Under the pieces are notes generated by a model, which worked only from the letters and a program-made list of their open reading frames with translations, searched no databases and was not told the DNA's origin. Position numbers and translations under genes: made by a program. Source: Conus ventricosus (lineage: Eukaryota > Mollusca > Gastropoda > Neogastropoda > Conidae). From it: 64,000 nt of DNA. This document shows positions 35,201 through 47,722 of the stretch, piece after piece. Where the stretch lies: assembly GCA_018398815.1 (NCBI GenBank), contig CM031628.1, positions 12,150,366-12,214,365 on the forward strand, given 5' to 3'. Positions within the stretch are counted from its first letter, which is position 1. Each line of letters opens with the position of its first letter.

Positions 35201-35395
35201 TGGTCGATAGGTGTGCTGCAGTCTGTTGGTGGATAGGTGTGCTGCAGTCTGTTGGTGAATAGGTGTGCTGCAGTCTGTTGGTGGATAGGTGTGCTGCAGT
35301 CTGTTGTTGGTGGATAGGTGTGCTGCAGTCTGTTGTTGGTGGATAGGTCTGCTGCAGTCTGTTGGTGGATAGGTCTGCTGCAGTCTGTTGTGTAT
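32228..35395 (+). repeat. Minisatellite, 26/29-bp unit, more than 110 copies
   Basis: Unit CTGCAGTCTGTTGGTGGATA plus GGTGTG (26 bp), or with an extra GTT/GGT triplet (29 bp). Both forms are intermingled, with GGTCTG, GGCCTG and GGTTTG variants. Every unit carries a PstI site. Because neither form contains a stop on the minus strand in any frame, an 826-codon minus-strand ORF (Gln/Thr/Pro/His-rich) spans 32922-35402; it is not a gene. Confidence 0.97.
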
Positions 35396-36400
35396 TGTTC
35401 AATCAGCTACAGTTTTGTCTGTATGAAGCTGCTCAGAGGCACACTTGGAGAGTAGTTTGTGTCGCCTGGTGATACTTTCATACCATGTTTGATTGCCATT
35501 CTCTGAAGTTCGTTGGTAGTGTCTTGCCCCTTTACCCAGGACTATGTGCTGGTGCTCCTCCTCCATCCCACCCCTCCAGTCAGCCTGACCCCAGGAGAAA
35601 AAGACTGGATATCTGAAAAGGAAATAGCAGAATAAAGACGCAGTGTGGTTCAGAAAAAACGAGACACTTAGTGAGGTAGTTGCTTACTGTTTTTTTTTTA
35701 TTGCTGTTTTGAATCTCGAAATGTTTAGTGAGAGTTATTTGATTTTATTTGATGACTGAACTGTTTGTATGTATGTCTTTCTATTCATTAGAAAACTGTG
35801 TGTGTACTTCTTGTTTATTTACCATGTCATGTTTTTAGTTAGTGCCGATATGTGTGTCACTTTCTTTTTTTTTTTTTTTTTTTTTGTTAGTTAGTGTAGC
35901 TGGGACTGTGTAGTCTGACTCTGTTGTTGCTTTTTTCAGGCTGTACACGTTTCGCCCTGGGCCTACCTCTCTCCTTTCTATTCTACCTATGATCCCGGTT
36001 GGCATTTCAACATGGCCTCTTTCGTCCATTTTATCCCCCCCCCACTGTTACCCCCCGCCTTCTCTACCCGCCTCTCTGTCTCTTTCTCTCTCTCCCTCCC
36101 TGACCGTTTTCCCTTGGCTGACGGTGTGTGTTGTCTGATGCGACAGAGTTCCGTCGTCTGTGTTGTGGTGCAGAGTCTCTGTGGTGATGATGGAGGAGTG
36201 CAGGTGTGGTTTTAAGATTTCGGTATGTGTGCTTTACAGGTGGATCTTCTCTGTGTGTGTGTGTGTGTGGATGTTGCATGCTGTCCTGTGAGTCGATGTG
36301 TACAGGCAGACATGAAATCTGCCTCCTGTGAAGTGTCCGTGGACTTCTCCACTCCTCTCTGCTACACCTCACGTTGCCCACCCTCTCGCTCCTCTCCTCC
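35396..36400. other. Intron 10 spacer
   Basis: T-rich stretch at 35866-35886; nothing coding recognised. Confidence 0.5.
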
Positions 36401-36535
36401 TGTTGCCCCCCCCCCCCCCCCCCCCCCCCCTTCCCCCACATGCACTGATTCACCCGTGTCGTACCAGGTTCTGTCTGTGCGTCGTCTGTGAATGTATGTG
36501 GGGGGTGGGGGGGGGTGGGGGGGGGTGTTCAGTAC
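36401..36535 (+). repeat. C homopolymer and G-rich tracts
   Basis: A run of about 25 C at 36409-36431 is followed within 80 bases by a G-rich GGGGTG tract (36499-36528), complementary in composition. Confidence 0.8.
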
Positions 36536-36733
36536 TGGTGACCAGACCCATGGTTGTGTGTGTATGTGTGAATCGAACTGTTGGCAGACTGTCAATCAAA
36601 GTGGTCAGTTCTGTCAGTGATGCCGGGAGAAAATGCAGACAGGATGAGGTCATGAGGTGGTTGATACTGTGGATCCAGATTATGTCTGGAGGCAGAGGAG
36701 GGAGGGTGGGCCATTTGTAAGAGGTGGAAAAAA

Positions 36734-36753
36734 TGTGTGTGTATGTGTGTGTG

Positions 36754-36785
<32 letters not shown>

Positions 36786-36872
36786 CGTGTGCGTGTGTAT
36801 GTGTGTGTGTGTGTCTGTGTCTGTGTGTGCGCGTGTGTGTGTGTGTATGTGTATGTGTGTGTGCATGTGTGA
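36734..36872 (+). repeat. GT-rich microsatellite
   Basis: Imperfect (GT)n with GC and TA interruptions. Confidence 0.9.
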
Positions 36873-38280
36873 GTGAGTGAGTGTCGAGTTACGGAAAGGA
36901 GAGTCTAGGTGGCAAGCATTCTTGTAGAAGAAGATAAGCTTGTTCCTTTCATAACAGATGTACTAACCAGTGCTTTCTCTGTCTGTCTCACTCTTCTTCT
37001 ATCGGTCTTTCTGATGTTGATTTTGGTGGTTGTTTTTTTTTTAGTTGAAGTACGTTAAGTTTTTGTTGTTGTTGAACAATACTGGTTTGACAAACATTTC
37101 TCAAACTGTTTTATTGTTGTGTGGTGCCCATATTTAATCTTTTTCTCTGTATATTTTTTTTGGTGCTACTGCATGTTTGCATGTGTTCATTTGTTACCGT
37201 TGTTGCGATGTTGGCACGCTGTTGAAGAAAGGTTCTTTGTCTGCACCCAAGTCTTTAGAACGTCTCTTCAAAAGAAAAAAAAGGAGTTTGAATATTTCTT
37301 TTCATGTCCATCATTTTGCTTGACAAAGACAAAAAAATGGACTGGCTTTAGAGCTTCAGAAATGCATGATTTAGTTCACCAGTTAAGTTTCTGTAAAGGC
37401 TTTGATTCTTTAGCATGTGTAAATGCATGCTGCGTTCAGCAGTTTATGGTCTCATCCAAAAGGCTTTTACTGCACAGCGGCCCCTCTGGAGGGAGAATGG
37501 GGAGGGGGGGGGGGATTGTAGGATGTGACCCATCTCAGGTTTATTTCTTTATTTTTCTATGCAGTTTATTTTGAAAGTTAAGAAAATGAGCTGCTGAAGC
37601 TGCTATGTCTCGTCCACATGCCTTGCTATGTATTCTCTTATTCTTTATGTTGCGTGCACATTCTCTTTTCATACATTTATTTTGTTTGTGATTTACTCGT
37701 GTGTTTTATTTATTTGTGTGTGTTGTTCTGCCTGCTGTTGCTGCTGTGGATGTTTGTGTGTGGCGAATGCTGTAGTGGATACTGATGGTGTATTTGCAGC
37801 TTCCTACTTTCGTCTGTCCTTCTTCGCTGTTCAGCAACGGGTATTTCTTGCCCACCACCACCACAACCTCCACCACCTCTCCATGAGGGTCTGTTTGTAG
37901 CAACATTTTGTTTTTTGTTTTTTTGAGCCCTTGTATCCCTCGCTACGTAGCCTTACCCTGCCCACATTCCCCCGCGGATTAGTACATTGTGTACAGACAT
38001 ATACATTTTTTTTTTTTTAGTATAACGAGTGATAACAATTTTAAAACATTTTATTTGTTCATTAAATCCTTTAAAAAAAAAATTTATTGAGTATTTTTTG
38101 TTTGTTTGTTTGGGCTTTCCTGATTACCGGTTTCAATAACAGAAAGAAGAGAAAGGCCTCGGAAGAGCAGATAACCCATGTAAAAGTGAGAATTGAAATG
38201 CTACGACATGAAAAGTGGGTTTTTTTTTTTTCCCCCCATTTTGTCTTCCTTGTGTGGAAGCATTATTGTGATTGGTTAGC
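36873..38280. other. Intron 10 spacer
   Basis: Unremarkable T-rich sequence; nothing recognised. Confidence 0.5.
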
Positions 38281-38284
38281 ATTC

Positions 38285-40072
38285 ACAGTTCATCACATAG
38301 TGAGGGACCAGCTGTCGGTGTACAGTTAGCACTTGCAGTGGTTGTCATAGTGACGGACCAGTGGTGTACAATTAACATTCACAGTGGTAGTCATAGGGAC
38401 GGACCAGTGGTGTTGAGTTAGCACTTGCAGTGGTTGTCATAGTGACGGACCAGTGGTGTACAATTAACATTCACAGTGGTAGTCATAGGGACGGACCAGT
38501 GGTGTTGAGTTAGCACTTGCAGTGGTTGTCATAGAGACGGACCATTGGTGTACAGTTAACACTCAGTGGTTGTCATAGTGATGGACCAGTGATGTACAGT
38601 TAACACTCAGTGGTTGACATAGAGACGGACCGGTGGTGTACAGTTAACACTCAGTGGTTGTCATAGTGATGGACCGGTGGTGTACAGTTAACACTCAGTG
38701 GTTGACATAGAGATGGACCAGTGGTGTACAGTTAACACTCAGTGGTTGTCATAGTGATGGACCAGTGGTGTACAGTTAACACTCAGTGGTTACCAGCCGC
38801 CGTGGCAAAGTGGTTAGCGTCGCGGACTCCCGGCTGGGAGGTCGTGGGTTCGAATCCCATCAGAAGTCATGTGGGTTTTTCTGCCCCGACCGGCTCCTAC
38901 CCAGAGTTGAGTTTGCTGCGGACTCAGTTGGGAAGACTGGGACCACACAGTCGAGTTTCATCCACTTAATGGATGCGTTTCTGAGAGTGTTGCTCAAATT
39001 TCCTGACCAACACTGCAGGTGCCTGTATCTCTCGGGCCTGGTTGACGCCGGGATATATTATGAAAGGAAGCGTAGAGTACAGCCCTGTCATGTAGTCTCA
39101 GACCTAAATGGAAATCCGTAGCATCATCTTAATCATCCTCATTCTCATTGATCAGCATTAAAAAAAAAAAGTCTCAAATTCTGTGGCCCTTCATGCCCTG
39201 CTCTCATGGTGACCTCAATTTCTATGTCCTCTCCACTTCTGTGACCTTGGTTTGGTTCCGTCGGGGTCACCGGTATCGGCGAGTCCATGGGGGCTGTCGT
39301 TGGACGGACGTGGTGGCGCCCTCCAGAGGGAGAGCTCACTCACGCCGGCTCCGCGACTAAGCAATTATTGTCGTCAGTAGGGGCTTAGTAGGTGGTGTAC
39401 TGCGTATGTTAGATCAGAACAGGCGCCACTGAACACCACCGAAGTGACTCGGCAGCAGTGCAGTGTCTCCTCCGGTGGGTTGCCTCTTGACGACGTCACA
39501 TTGACTGCTTCCTGTGGATTGCCGGTGGCGGGGCCGACCGGGCTGTGACTGTGGGCGGGGTGTCGGAATAAGCGGCGTGGGTGCACTGCCTCTGAGGTGG
39601 CGCAGAGGTTGGGACAGCAAAAAAAAAAACAAAAAAACTCAGTGGTTGACATAGAGATGGACCGGTGGTGTACAGTTAACACTCAGTGATTGACATAGAG
39701 ATGGACCGGTGGTGTACAGTTAACACTCAGTGGTTGACATAGAGATGGACCGGTGGTGTACAGTTAACACTCAGTGATTGACATAGAGATGGACCGGTGG
39801 TGTACAGTTAACACTCAGTGATTGACATAGAGATGGACCGGTGGTGTACAGTTAACACTCAGTGGTTGACATAGAGATGGACCAGTGGGGTACAGTTAAC
39901 ACTCAGTGATTGACATAGAGATGGACCGGTGGTGTACACTCAGTGGTTGACATGGAGATGGACCAGTGGTGTACAGTTAACACTCAGTGATTGACATAGA
40001 GATGGACCAGTGGTGTACAGTTAACACTCAGTGGTTGACATAGAGATGGACCAGTGGTGTACAGTTAGCTAA
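38285..40072 (+). repeat. 44-bp minisatellite, interrupted by a retroposed insert
   Basis: Unit: CAGTGGTTGACATAGAGATG, GACCGGTGGTGTACAGTTAACACT. The left part (38285-38520) has longer, more diverged units (TAGCACTTGCAGTGG); the right part is homogeneous. The array is split by an 845-bp insert at 38792-39636. Confidence 0.95.
38792..39636 (+). mobile_element. Composite tRNA-SINE insertion inside the 44-bp array
   Basis: Flanked by ACTCAGTGGTT (38781-38791 and 39637-39647), which may be an 11-bp target duplication or simply array sequence. Part one (38792-39170) starts with a tRNA-like head, A box TGGCAAAGTGGTTAGCG and B box GGTTCGAATCC, and ends in an A run. Part two (39171-39636) is a different GC-rich body, again ending in an A-rich tail. 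Two tails in one insert suggest a dimeric retroposon, or a SINE body joined to another 3' end. Sense with the host gene. Confidence 0.75.
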
Positions 40073-40161
40073 ATCATTTACTCTCAAACCATCAAAATCC
40101 TAGTCATTTGTACTGTATGAAACGGAATGCTGTAGAATCCTGGCGTAGCAAAGGTCATCAA

Positions 40162-40440
40162 AGTGCGCGGAGTATTGTAGAAAGTTCAAGAACCAGGATG
40201 TAGTGTTGCCAGTCAAAGTGCATGGAGTATTGTAGAAAGTTCAAGAACCAGGATGGAGTGTTGCCAGTCAAAGTGCGCGGAGTATTGTAGAAAGTTCAAG
40301 AACCAGGATGTAGTGTTGCCAGTCAAAGTGCGCGGAGTATTGTAGAAAGTTCAAGAACCAGGATGTAGTGTTGCCAGTCAAAGTGCGCGGAGTATTGTAG
40401 AAAGTTCAAGAACCAGGATGTAGAGTTGCCAGTCAAAATG
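40162..40440 (+). repeat. 55-bp tandem repeat, five copies
   Basis: Unit begins AGTGCGCGGAGTATTGTAGA and continues AAGTTCAAGAACCAGGATGT; spacing is exactly 55 bp. Confidence 0.95.
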
Positions 40441-40990
40441 CATGGACTGTCTAGAGACAGATTTGTTCAACCGTCAGGTGGCTTCTGCTCGTTATGAAAA
40501 TATTCAGGGTTTTTCAAAAGAATTCTGGAATCATGACATATTTCTGTGGCCTGTTTGTGCATGATCTGCAAAATCAACAGCATGTGGAACTATTCTTCGA
40601 AACATCTTAACGCAGAATTTGGAATACATTGACCTCAGCCCATAAATCAAGCAAAACAGATTTGATCTGTATGTTATAGTAGATAAAATCTGGAGTATTT
40701 CCTTTTTCAATACTGCAGACAATGCTCACTCGGTCGGACGAGGAAAAAAGTTACGGATGTACTTTTTTTTTTTTAGAAAGAGAGAAAAATTGATCTCCAT
40801 CCATGCCAAGAATTATTGTTGGCCGAAATCAGAATCTTGTAGCAAATGGTGACCATTAAAGCTCTCTACTTATTTATGACTGATTACTTAATTACCCACT
40901 GTAGAAATAAACATATCGCTTTTGTGTTAAACAGAAAGCTACTTGCTGTACATAGCAGGAGTAGATTGAATGTTTTCCTGTGCAAGAGAA
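40441..40990. other. Intron 10 spacer
   Basis: Nothing recognised. Confidence 0.5.
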
Positions 40991-40995
40991 ATGAG

Positions 40996-43137
40996 AAGGT
41001 GGAGACAGACAGAGTTGATAGGGTCTTCACATACATTTTGTTGGGGAAGGTGGAGACGGGCAGAGTTGATAGGTCTTCACATACATTTTGTTGGGAAGGT
41101 GGAGACAGGCAGAGTTGATAGGGTCTTCACATACATTTGTTGGGAAGGTGGAGACGGGCAGAGTTGATAGGGTCTTCACATACATTTTGTTGGGGAAGGT
41201 GGAGGCAGAGTTGATAGGGTCTTCACATACATTTTGTTGGGGAAGGTGGAGACAGACAGAGTTGATAGGGTCTTCACATACATTTTGTTGGGGAAGGTGG
41301 AGACAGACAGAGTTGATAGGGTCTTCACATACATTTTGTTGGGGAAGGTGGAGACAGAGTTGATAGGGTCTTCACATACATTTTGTTGGGAAGGTGGAGA
41401 CAGAGTTGATAGGGTCTTCACATACATTTTGTTGGGGAAGGTGGAGACAGGCAGAGTTGATAGGGTCTTCACATACATTTTGTTGGGAAGGTGGAGACAG
41501 GCAGAGTTGATAGGGTCTTCACATACATTTTGTTGGGGAAGGTGGAGACAGGCAGAGTTGATAGGGTCTTCACATACATTTTGTTGGGGAAGGTGGAGAC
41601 AGGCAGAGTTGATAGGGTCTTCACATACATTTTGTTGGGGAAGGTGGAGACAGGCAGAGTTGATAGGGTCTTCACATACATTTTGTTGGGGAAGGTGGAG
41701 ACAGGCAGAGTTGATAGGGTCTTCACATACATTTTGTTGGGGAAGGTGGAGACAGGCAGAGTTGATAGGGTCTTCACATACATTTTGTTGGGGAAGGTGG
41801 AGACAGGCAGAGTTGATAGGGTCTTCACATACATTTTGTTGGGGAAGGTGGAGACAGAGTTGATAGGTCTTCACATACATTTTGTTGGGGAAGGTGGAGA
41901 CAGACAGAGTTGATAGGGTCTTCACATACATTTTGTTGGGGAAGGTGGAGACAGACAGAGTTGATAGGGTCTTCACATACATTTTGTTGGGAAGGTGGAG
42001 ACAGACAGAGTTGATAGGGTCTTCACATACATTTTGTTGGGGAAGGTGGAGACAGAGTTGATAGGGTCTTCACATACATTTTGTTGGGAAGGTGGAGACA
42101 GAGTTGATAGGGTCTTCACATACATTTTGTTGGGGAAGGTGGAGACAGAGTTGATAGGGTCTTCACATACATTTTGTTGGGGAAGGTGGAGACAGACAGA
42201 GTTGATAGGGTCTTCACATACATTTTGTTGGGGAAGGTGGAGACAGGCAGAGTTGATAGGGTCTTCACATACATTTTGTTGGGGAAGGTGGAGACAGGCA
42301 GAGTTGATAGGGTCTTCACATACATTTTGTTGGGGAAGGTGGAGACAGAGTTGATAGGGTCTTCACATACATTTTGTTGGGGAAGGTGGAGACAGGCAGA
42401 GTTGATAGGGTCTTCACATACATTTTGTTGGGGAAGGTGGAGACAGAGTTGATAGGGTCTTCACATACATTTTGTTGGGGAAGGTGGAGACAGACAGAGT
42501 TGATAGGGTCTTCACATACATTTTGTTGGGGAAGGTGGAGACAGACAGAGTTGATAGGGTCTTCACATACATTTTGTTGGGGAAGGTGGAGACAGGCAGA
42601 GTTGATAGGGTCTTCACATACATTTTGTTGGGGAAGGTGGAGACAGGGCAGAGTTGATAGGGTCTTCACATACATTTTGTTGGGGAAGGTGGAGACAGAC
42701 AGAGTTGATAGGGTCTTCACATACATTTTGTTGGGGAAGGTGGAGACAGAGTTGATAGGGTCTTCACATACATTTTGTTGGGGAAGGTGGAGACAGAGTT
42801 GATAGGGTCTTCACATACATTTTGTTGGGGAAGGTGGAGACAGGCAGAGTTGATAGGGTCTTCACATACATTTTGTTGGGGAAGGTGGAGACAGACAGAG
42901 TTGATAGGGTCTTCACATACATTTTGTTGGGGAAGGTGGAGACAGAGTTGATAGGGTCTTCACATACATTTTGTTGGGGAAGGTGGAGACAGAGTTGATA
43001 GGGTCTTCACATACATTTTGTTGGGGAAGGTGGAGACAGGCAGAGTTGATAGGGTCTTCACATACATTTTGTTGGGGAAGGGGGAGGCAGGCAGAGTTGA
43101 TAGGGTCTTCACATACATTTTGTTGGGGAAGGGGGAA
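40996..43137 (+). repeat. 43-51 bp minisatellite, about 45 copies
   Basis: Unit: GGTGGAGACAGGCAGAGTTG, ATAGGGTCTTCACATACATT, TTGTTGGGGA. Length differs by presence of GGCA or GACA and by one G. ORFs of 140-268 codons on both strands are by-products. Confidence 0.97.
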
Positions 43138-43565
43138 AAGAAAAAAACGAAAATATGTGAATTTCAGCTTTGTGGGAACAACATCTTTTGACATGTATAT
43201 TCAGGCTGAGTTATTGTGTTTATATTTCTGGTAGGATAACATTTTCACCAGTATTGTTGTGTATGTTAAATTATAAAGCTGATTCCCTTTTGCTATGGCT
43301 TCAGGGCACCATGTATTCTTCACCCCCATCCTACCCCTAACTTCCCATCCCTTCATTCTTGATTTCCACAACAGTGTGGAAAGTTGCCACCAGTGCTTGA
43401 GGATGTTAGCTCAGAAAACATGATGGGCTCGTCGTTTCATCGGATGATGCGCTTCGCTTTGTATCCACCACATCTGTTTGTGGGAAGTTGGCTGGCTTTT
43501 GCTTTGGCTACGCTACTGCAGTGTGCATTGCCTTTTTGTTTTGTTTTTTGTTTTTGTTTTTTGGT
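43138..43565. other. Intron 10 spacer
   Basis: Nothing recognised. Confidence 0.5.
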
Positions 43566-43613
43566 ACACACACACACGCACACAAACACACACAAACACA
43601 CACACACACACAC

Positions 43614-43667
<54 letters not shown>
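43566..43667 (+). repeat. (CA)n microsatellite
   Basis: CA repeats followed by a short (CT)n. Confidence 0.95.
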
Positions 43668-43670
<3 letters not shown>

Positions 43671-45155
43671 CTCTCTCTGTGTCTCTCTCTTGCTTACAAA
43701 GCTATACCGTTTGTTCTGCCTTGGTTCATTTTTGGTCACTCCTTAAACAAAACAAAACTTGTGTATTCAAAATTGCTTTTTTTTAAAAAGATGTTTTTGT
43801 AACTTTTTTTTGAGTAAATAGACATATTTGATATGCTCTTTCATGACTGTTGCGAGTCAAGTTATTGGCCATTTCATCGGTTAACCACCCTTTTTTTCTT
43901 TTCTTTTTAATTTGATTTTGTGCACAGATAGAATGCTCACAACTGACAACACACAGGGGTCAGAGTTCAGTTAAGAAAAATGTTTTATGTTGTAGGGCAG
44001 ATATCATGGTAGACAGTCATCTTTAAACGTGCTGTCTCATGACTGCTGCCTGTCCCAATGCGCAAGCCTCTGACACATGGCGTTGTTTCCATTGAAGTCC
44101 ATGGACTGCCAGGGCTGAACTGTCTTCATGTGTATACACAGATCAGACGAGCCCTTCAAAGCGTTGTGTAACCCAGGGACGTGAAAACTATGCAGAAACA
44201 CATAAATGTGCTTTTCTGTTTCAAACAAACAAACAAACAAAACCATTCTGATGCTTTCCATTGAAATCAACAGTGACAATGTAAGAGTGTGTAAATAAAT
44301 AGCAGTTTACACATTCCTTTCCTGGGGCTGGTGTTTTTTGCTTTGTTTTTTTAAGTTTTGTTGTGGTCGTCAAACTGATCCGGCTGCACTGTATTTTGTT
44401 CCCAGTGAGGAACATGAACCATGATGCCCATGAACCAGGGCCGCGGTAATCCTTTCCCCCCAGACCTTTTCACATCCCCAGTAATCCATATCATCCACGA
44501 GGCACATATGCACAGCATGCACTTTCACAGTGATGGGCTGAGTGAAGCATTGTTCATGCTGGATGAAATGTGACGATGAAGAAAGCGTCAGGTCAGCAGT
44601 GGGTGGTACATGACGAGGTCAGCAGTGGGGATCACATCAGCATTGTCTGCTGTCATGATGACAAGAAGGTGTTTGTTTTTTTCTCATATTTCCCTCAGAC
44701 TTTTTTTCTCATATTTCCCTCAGACTGGAAAGGACATTTGGTTTGTGGTTGTGAGAGGCCGAAAGCTTAGTCCGTGAAAAACCATCATTGCAGTATGCTG
44801 GGCCAGTCACTAAACAAAACACAATAACCAGTTGAAAGAAACCAACCACAGAGAGAGAGAAAACTTCTTGGCCATTGCGGCTGCTGATAGTTGAAAAATT
44901 TACATATTGCAGAAAAAAAAAATGTTCTGCAATAAAGCTCCCTCTTGATCAGGTTCATTTGTACTTAATTCTAGGGGACATTGAGCTGTTAATAGTAAAG
45001 CTCACTCTCGATTTCAGGTTCATGTGTACTTAATTCTAGAGGACATTGAGCTGTTCTATTTAGCGTTTTTTTCTGGTTAAGGAAAGTTGGAGGCTATACA
45101 AGTTTGCAGTTTTGTTGTTAAGGATTAACCTAGAAGAAGTCCATTTTTTAGTGTG
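43668..45155. other. Intron 10 spacer with small duplications
   Basis: TTTTTTTCTCATATTTCCCTCAGAC is present twice in tandem at about 44676-44725 (24-bp spacing), an acceptor-like doublet with no convincing exon after it. A 66-bp diverged duplication lies at 44933-45060 (GTACTTAATTCTAG twice). Confidence 0.6.
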
Positions 45156-45236
45156 CTTTGCCAGAAGATAAGATAATGTTGCTTATAGCCCAGCCGACCG
45201 CAAAGGGCCACATCAGGGCTGTACTTTGCCAGAAGA
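45156..45236 (-). mobile_element. 55-bp LINE 3'-tail insertion with 13-bp target duplication
   Basis: The direct repeat CTTTGCCAGAAGA (45156-45168 and 45224-45236) flanks 55 bases that are the antisense of the last 55 bases of the LINE at 1-3638 (about 3584-3638), with one difference (GATGTGG against GATATGG). It is an extremely 5'-truncated retrotransposition product on the minus strand. Confidence 0.95.
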
Positions 45237-46801
45237 ACAATGTGTGATTCCAGTAATTTAGCTATAATGGAATACCTAAATCTCTTCGCACCAAGTGTGC
45301 CCTGGGTCTCCAAGACCTGTAAGCAAGGTATTGACTAAAACAAATTAATAACAAAGTTTATCCAGGCTGATTTCATGTTGCTACCTTCATTTGATTCAGT
45401 GACAAACCCAGAATGACATTGTTTCATGTATTCAAACCTCTGCAAAACTTGATGTGGACACTCTCTGATATGTATTTGGGAGAGAGAGAAAGGCTCTTAA
45501 TTCTGTAGATGAGGAAGGTTTACCTTTGCTCATTGTTATAGCAATATAAATAGAAGCCCCACTTCGGTCCTGCAAGTTATGATCTGTACAACACGTATGT
45601 CAAACAGGCGCATCAGCACACCGGTCTTTTATTTCTGTCCCACAAACACTGCGCTTGAGGACATGTGTGGCTTGTTTGGCTAGATAGTCTTCAGCCTACT
45701 GGGAGTTACCACATTTGTGGCAAAAGAAGGATTTATGACTATAGTGCACTGTATTACTCTCCTCCAGCAATCCCCTGTTTGGCAGTCCTCCTCCATCCAC
45801 TGTCAGTTTTTCCATGGTCTGTCTGTTATTCTTTCAATGCACCACCAGCTTCATCTTTACTGACTTCTATGACCATGACACAAACATCTGGAGGGGGATG
45901 GGTCAGTGAAACGTAAGAAAAATCATTCATCTGTGTGGTTGAGTGCATCGTTTTCTGCCCAATGTCGAGCAGAGAATTTTGTCACTCCACGGTGCTAAGT
46001 GTCTCCCCGCATAACCAGGCAGCTTTTCTGGCCGATGGCTACCAGTTATGTTCACAGTGTCATGGACATCTTCAAGGGAAAGAAAAATTCTAATTTTTGA
46101 AGAAAGAATGAAGGTTGTAAAGAGAGGTGGGACTGCAGTCTGAAGAAGAGAATCACCAAAGCTCCGAGCTGTGGTGCTTTCATTTAAAAACAACAACAAC
46201 AACAACAAACTGTCATCACTGTCATGACATTCCGTGTGTCCAGTCCATATTTTTGGTCAAGTGTGTGATAACTTTCTTTTCCCCCGCCTCCCTTTTAAGA
46301 CCTTTTTAAAATGAAATTTTCACAATCATGGGAGGGAGAGGGGGGGTGGGGGGGGGGGGGGGAAGATGCAGGCGGTCTGCTGTAGTGTTATTAGGTTTGG
46401 ATGTCTAGATTCTTGTAATGATCAGTACTTGGCTGCTGCCCAGATATTCATCACATGAATGATTATGAACACAAGAAGTATTAATGAACAAAGATTTGTT
46501 GCAGGTAAAATGGATTTGTTTTGAATCTTTATTTGCACTGATAGTTCAGTATGTGTCTTACCCCCTTGTTTTGTATTCACCTAACACATCTATGCACATA
46601 TTCCCTCCTTTTCCCTCAAACTAAAAGAAGGCAATGCATAAACCTTTGCTCATCCAGTAAAAAAAAAAATTGTATTGTTTGTTTTTGGAGTATTAGATGT
46701 ATCCGTCACAAATCCTTTTCTGTCATGATTTCCCACAACCATGAAATTCATTTGAAGGAAGTGGTTGTTGAAAATGTGTGTTTCTACACCTGGAGCAAGG
46801 T

Positions 46802-46802
<1 letters not shown>
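45237..46802. other. Intron 10 spacer
   Basis: G run near 46341-46362; nothing coding recognised. Confidence 0.5.

Positions 46803-46858
<56 letters not shown>
46803..46858 (+). repeat. (GT)n microsatellite
   Basis: About 28 GT repeats. Confidence 0.95.
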
Positions 46859-46861
<3 letters not shown>

Positions 46862-47184
46862 GGTGGGTGTTCTATCTTTGTTGCTTGACCACATATTATT
46901 TCCCAAGTATTATAGTCTAGCAATATACCCAGCATCATGTGTGTATTGAAGTTAAATGGTGATGGTATCCGTCTTCTGCATTCCCTACCCTCCCCCTTCC
47001 TCCTTGCCCCTCCCTCCCTCCTCCTTGTCTGTTTTTCTCTATTCCATTTATTATCCAGAGGTGTTTAGTGTATTGACATACATGGGTTTCTACCTGACCT
47101 TGAGGATAAAGAAGGGTTTGTGCTTTGTCAAAGGTGGCACGTTTGTGTCTGTTTCAGTCATGTCAGTCTTAAATCCTCTGCCTC

Positions 47185-47185
<1 letters not shown>

Positions 47186-47274
<89 letters not shown>

Positions 47275-47289
47275 GCACGCACGCACGCA

Positions 47290-47363
<74 letters not shown>

Positions 47364-47405
47364 TCTCTCTCTCACTCACTCACTCTTCCTTCCTCCCTCC
47401 CTCCC
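47186..47405 (+). repeat. (CTGT)n-(CT)n-(CGCA)n-(CA)n-(CT/CCTC)n compound microsatellite
   Basis: About 80 bp of CT is followed by about 90 bp of CA and then CTCT/TCCC repeats. Confidence 0.95.
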
Positions 47406-47564
47406 TCCCTTCACCTCTCTGTCTCTTCTTGCGTTCTCTCACTGCTGGTTATAGCCACACAACTGATCCTGCTGTCTCTTTTCATGTCTCTATGTAAAGA
47501 GGTTAAATTGATGCAAGTGTGAACACATTAATGTGTTTTGTGTTTCATTGTAACGTATGTAGTT

Positions 47565-47722
47565 TCAAATCTGAAATGGCATGAAGAGGTGAAAATGAAA
47601 TCTGAAATGGTATGAAGAGGTGAAAATGAAATCTGAAATGGCATGAAAAGGTGAAAATGAAATCTGAAATGGCATGAAAAGGTGAAAAATGAAATCTGAA
47701 ATGGCGTGAAAAGGTGAAAATC
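47565..47722 (+). repeat. 31-bp tandem repeat, five copies
   Basis: Unit: GAAATCTGAAATGGCATGAA, AAGGTGAAAAT. Confidence 0.93.

Noticed and set aside
32922..35402. 826-codon minus-strand ORF rich in Gln, Thr, Pro and His
   Set aside because: It is entirely the 26/29-bp minisatellite read in frames that lack stops; no start context, no non-repeat domain, and frames rotate with unit length.
38796..38866. tRNA gene on the + strand
   Set aside because: A and B boxes only; the cloverleaf is poor and a SINE body and A-tail follow.
41176..43194. ORFs of 120-268 codons on both strands (VFTYILLGKVET, QNVCEDPINSACLHLP repeats)
   Set aside because: Products of the 43-51 bp array; open on both strands, no codon bias visible.
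44670..44780. Possible extra SIK3 exon after the doubled CCCTCAG acceptor
   Set aside because: The following sequence has no SIK3-like content and no donor in phase, and exon 10 to exon 11 already joins in frame with matching protein order.
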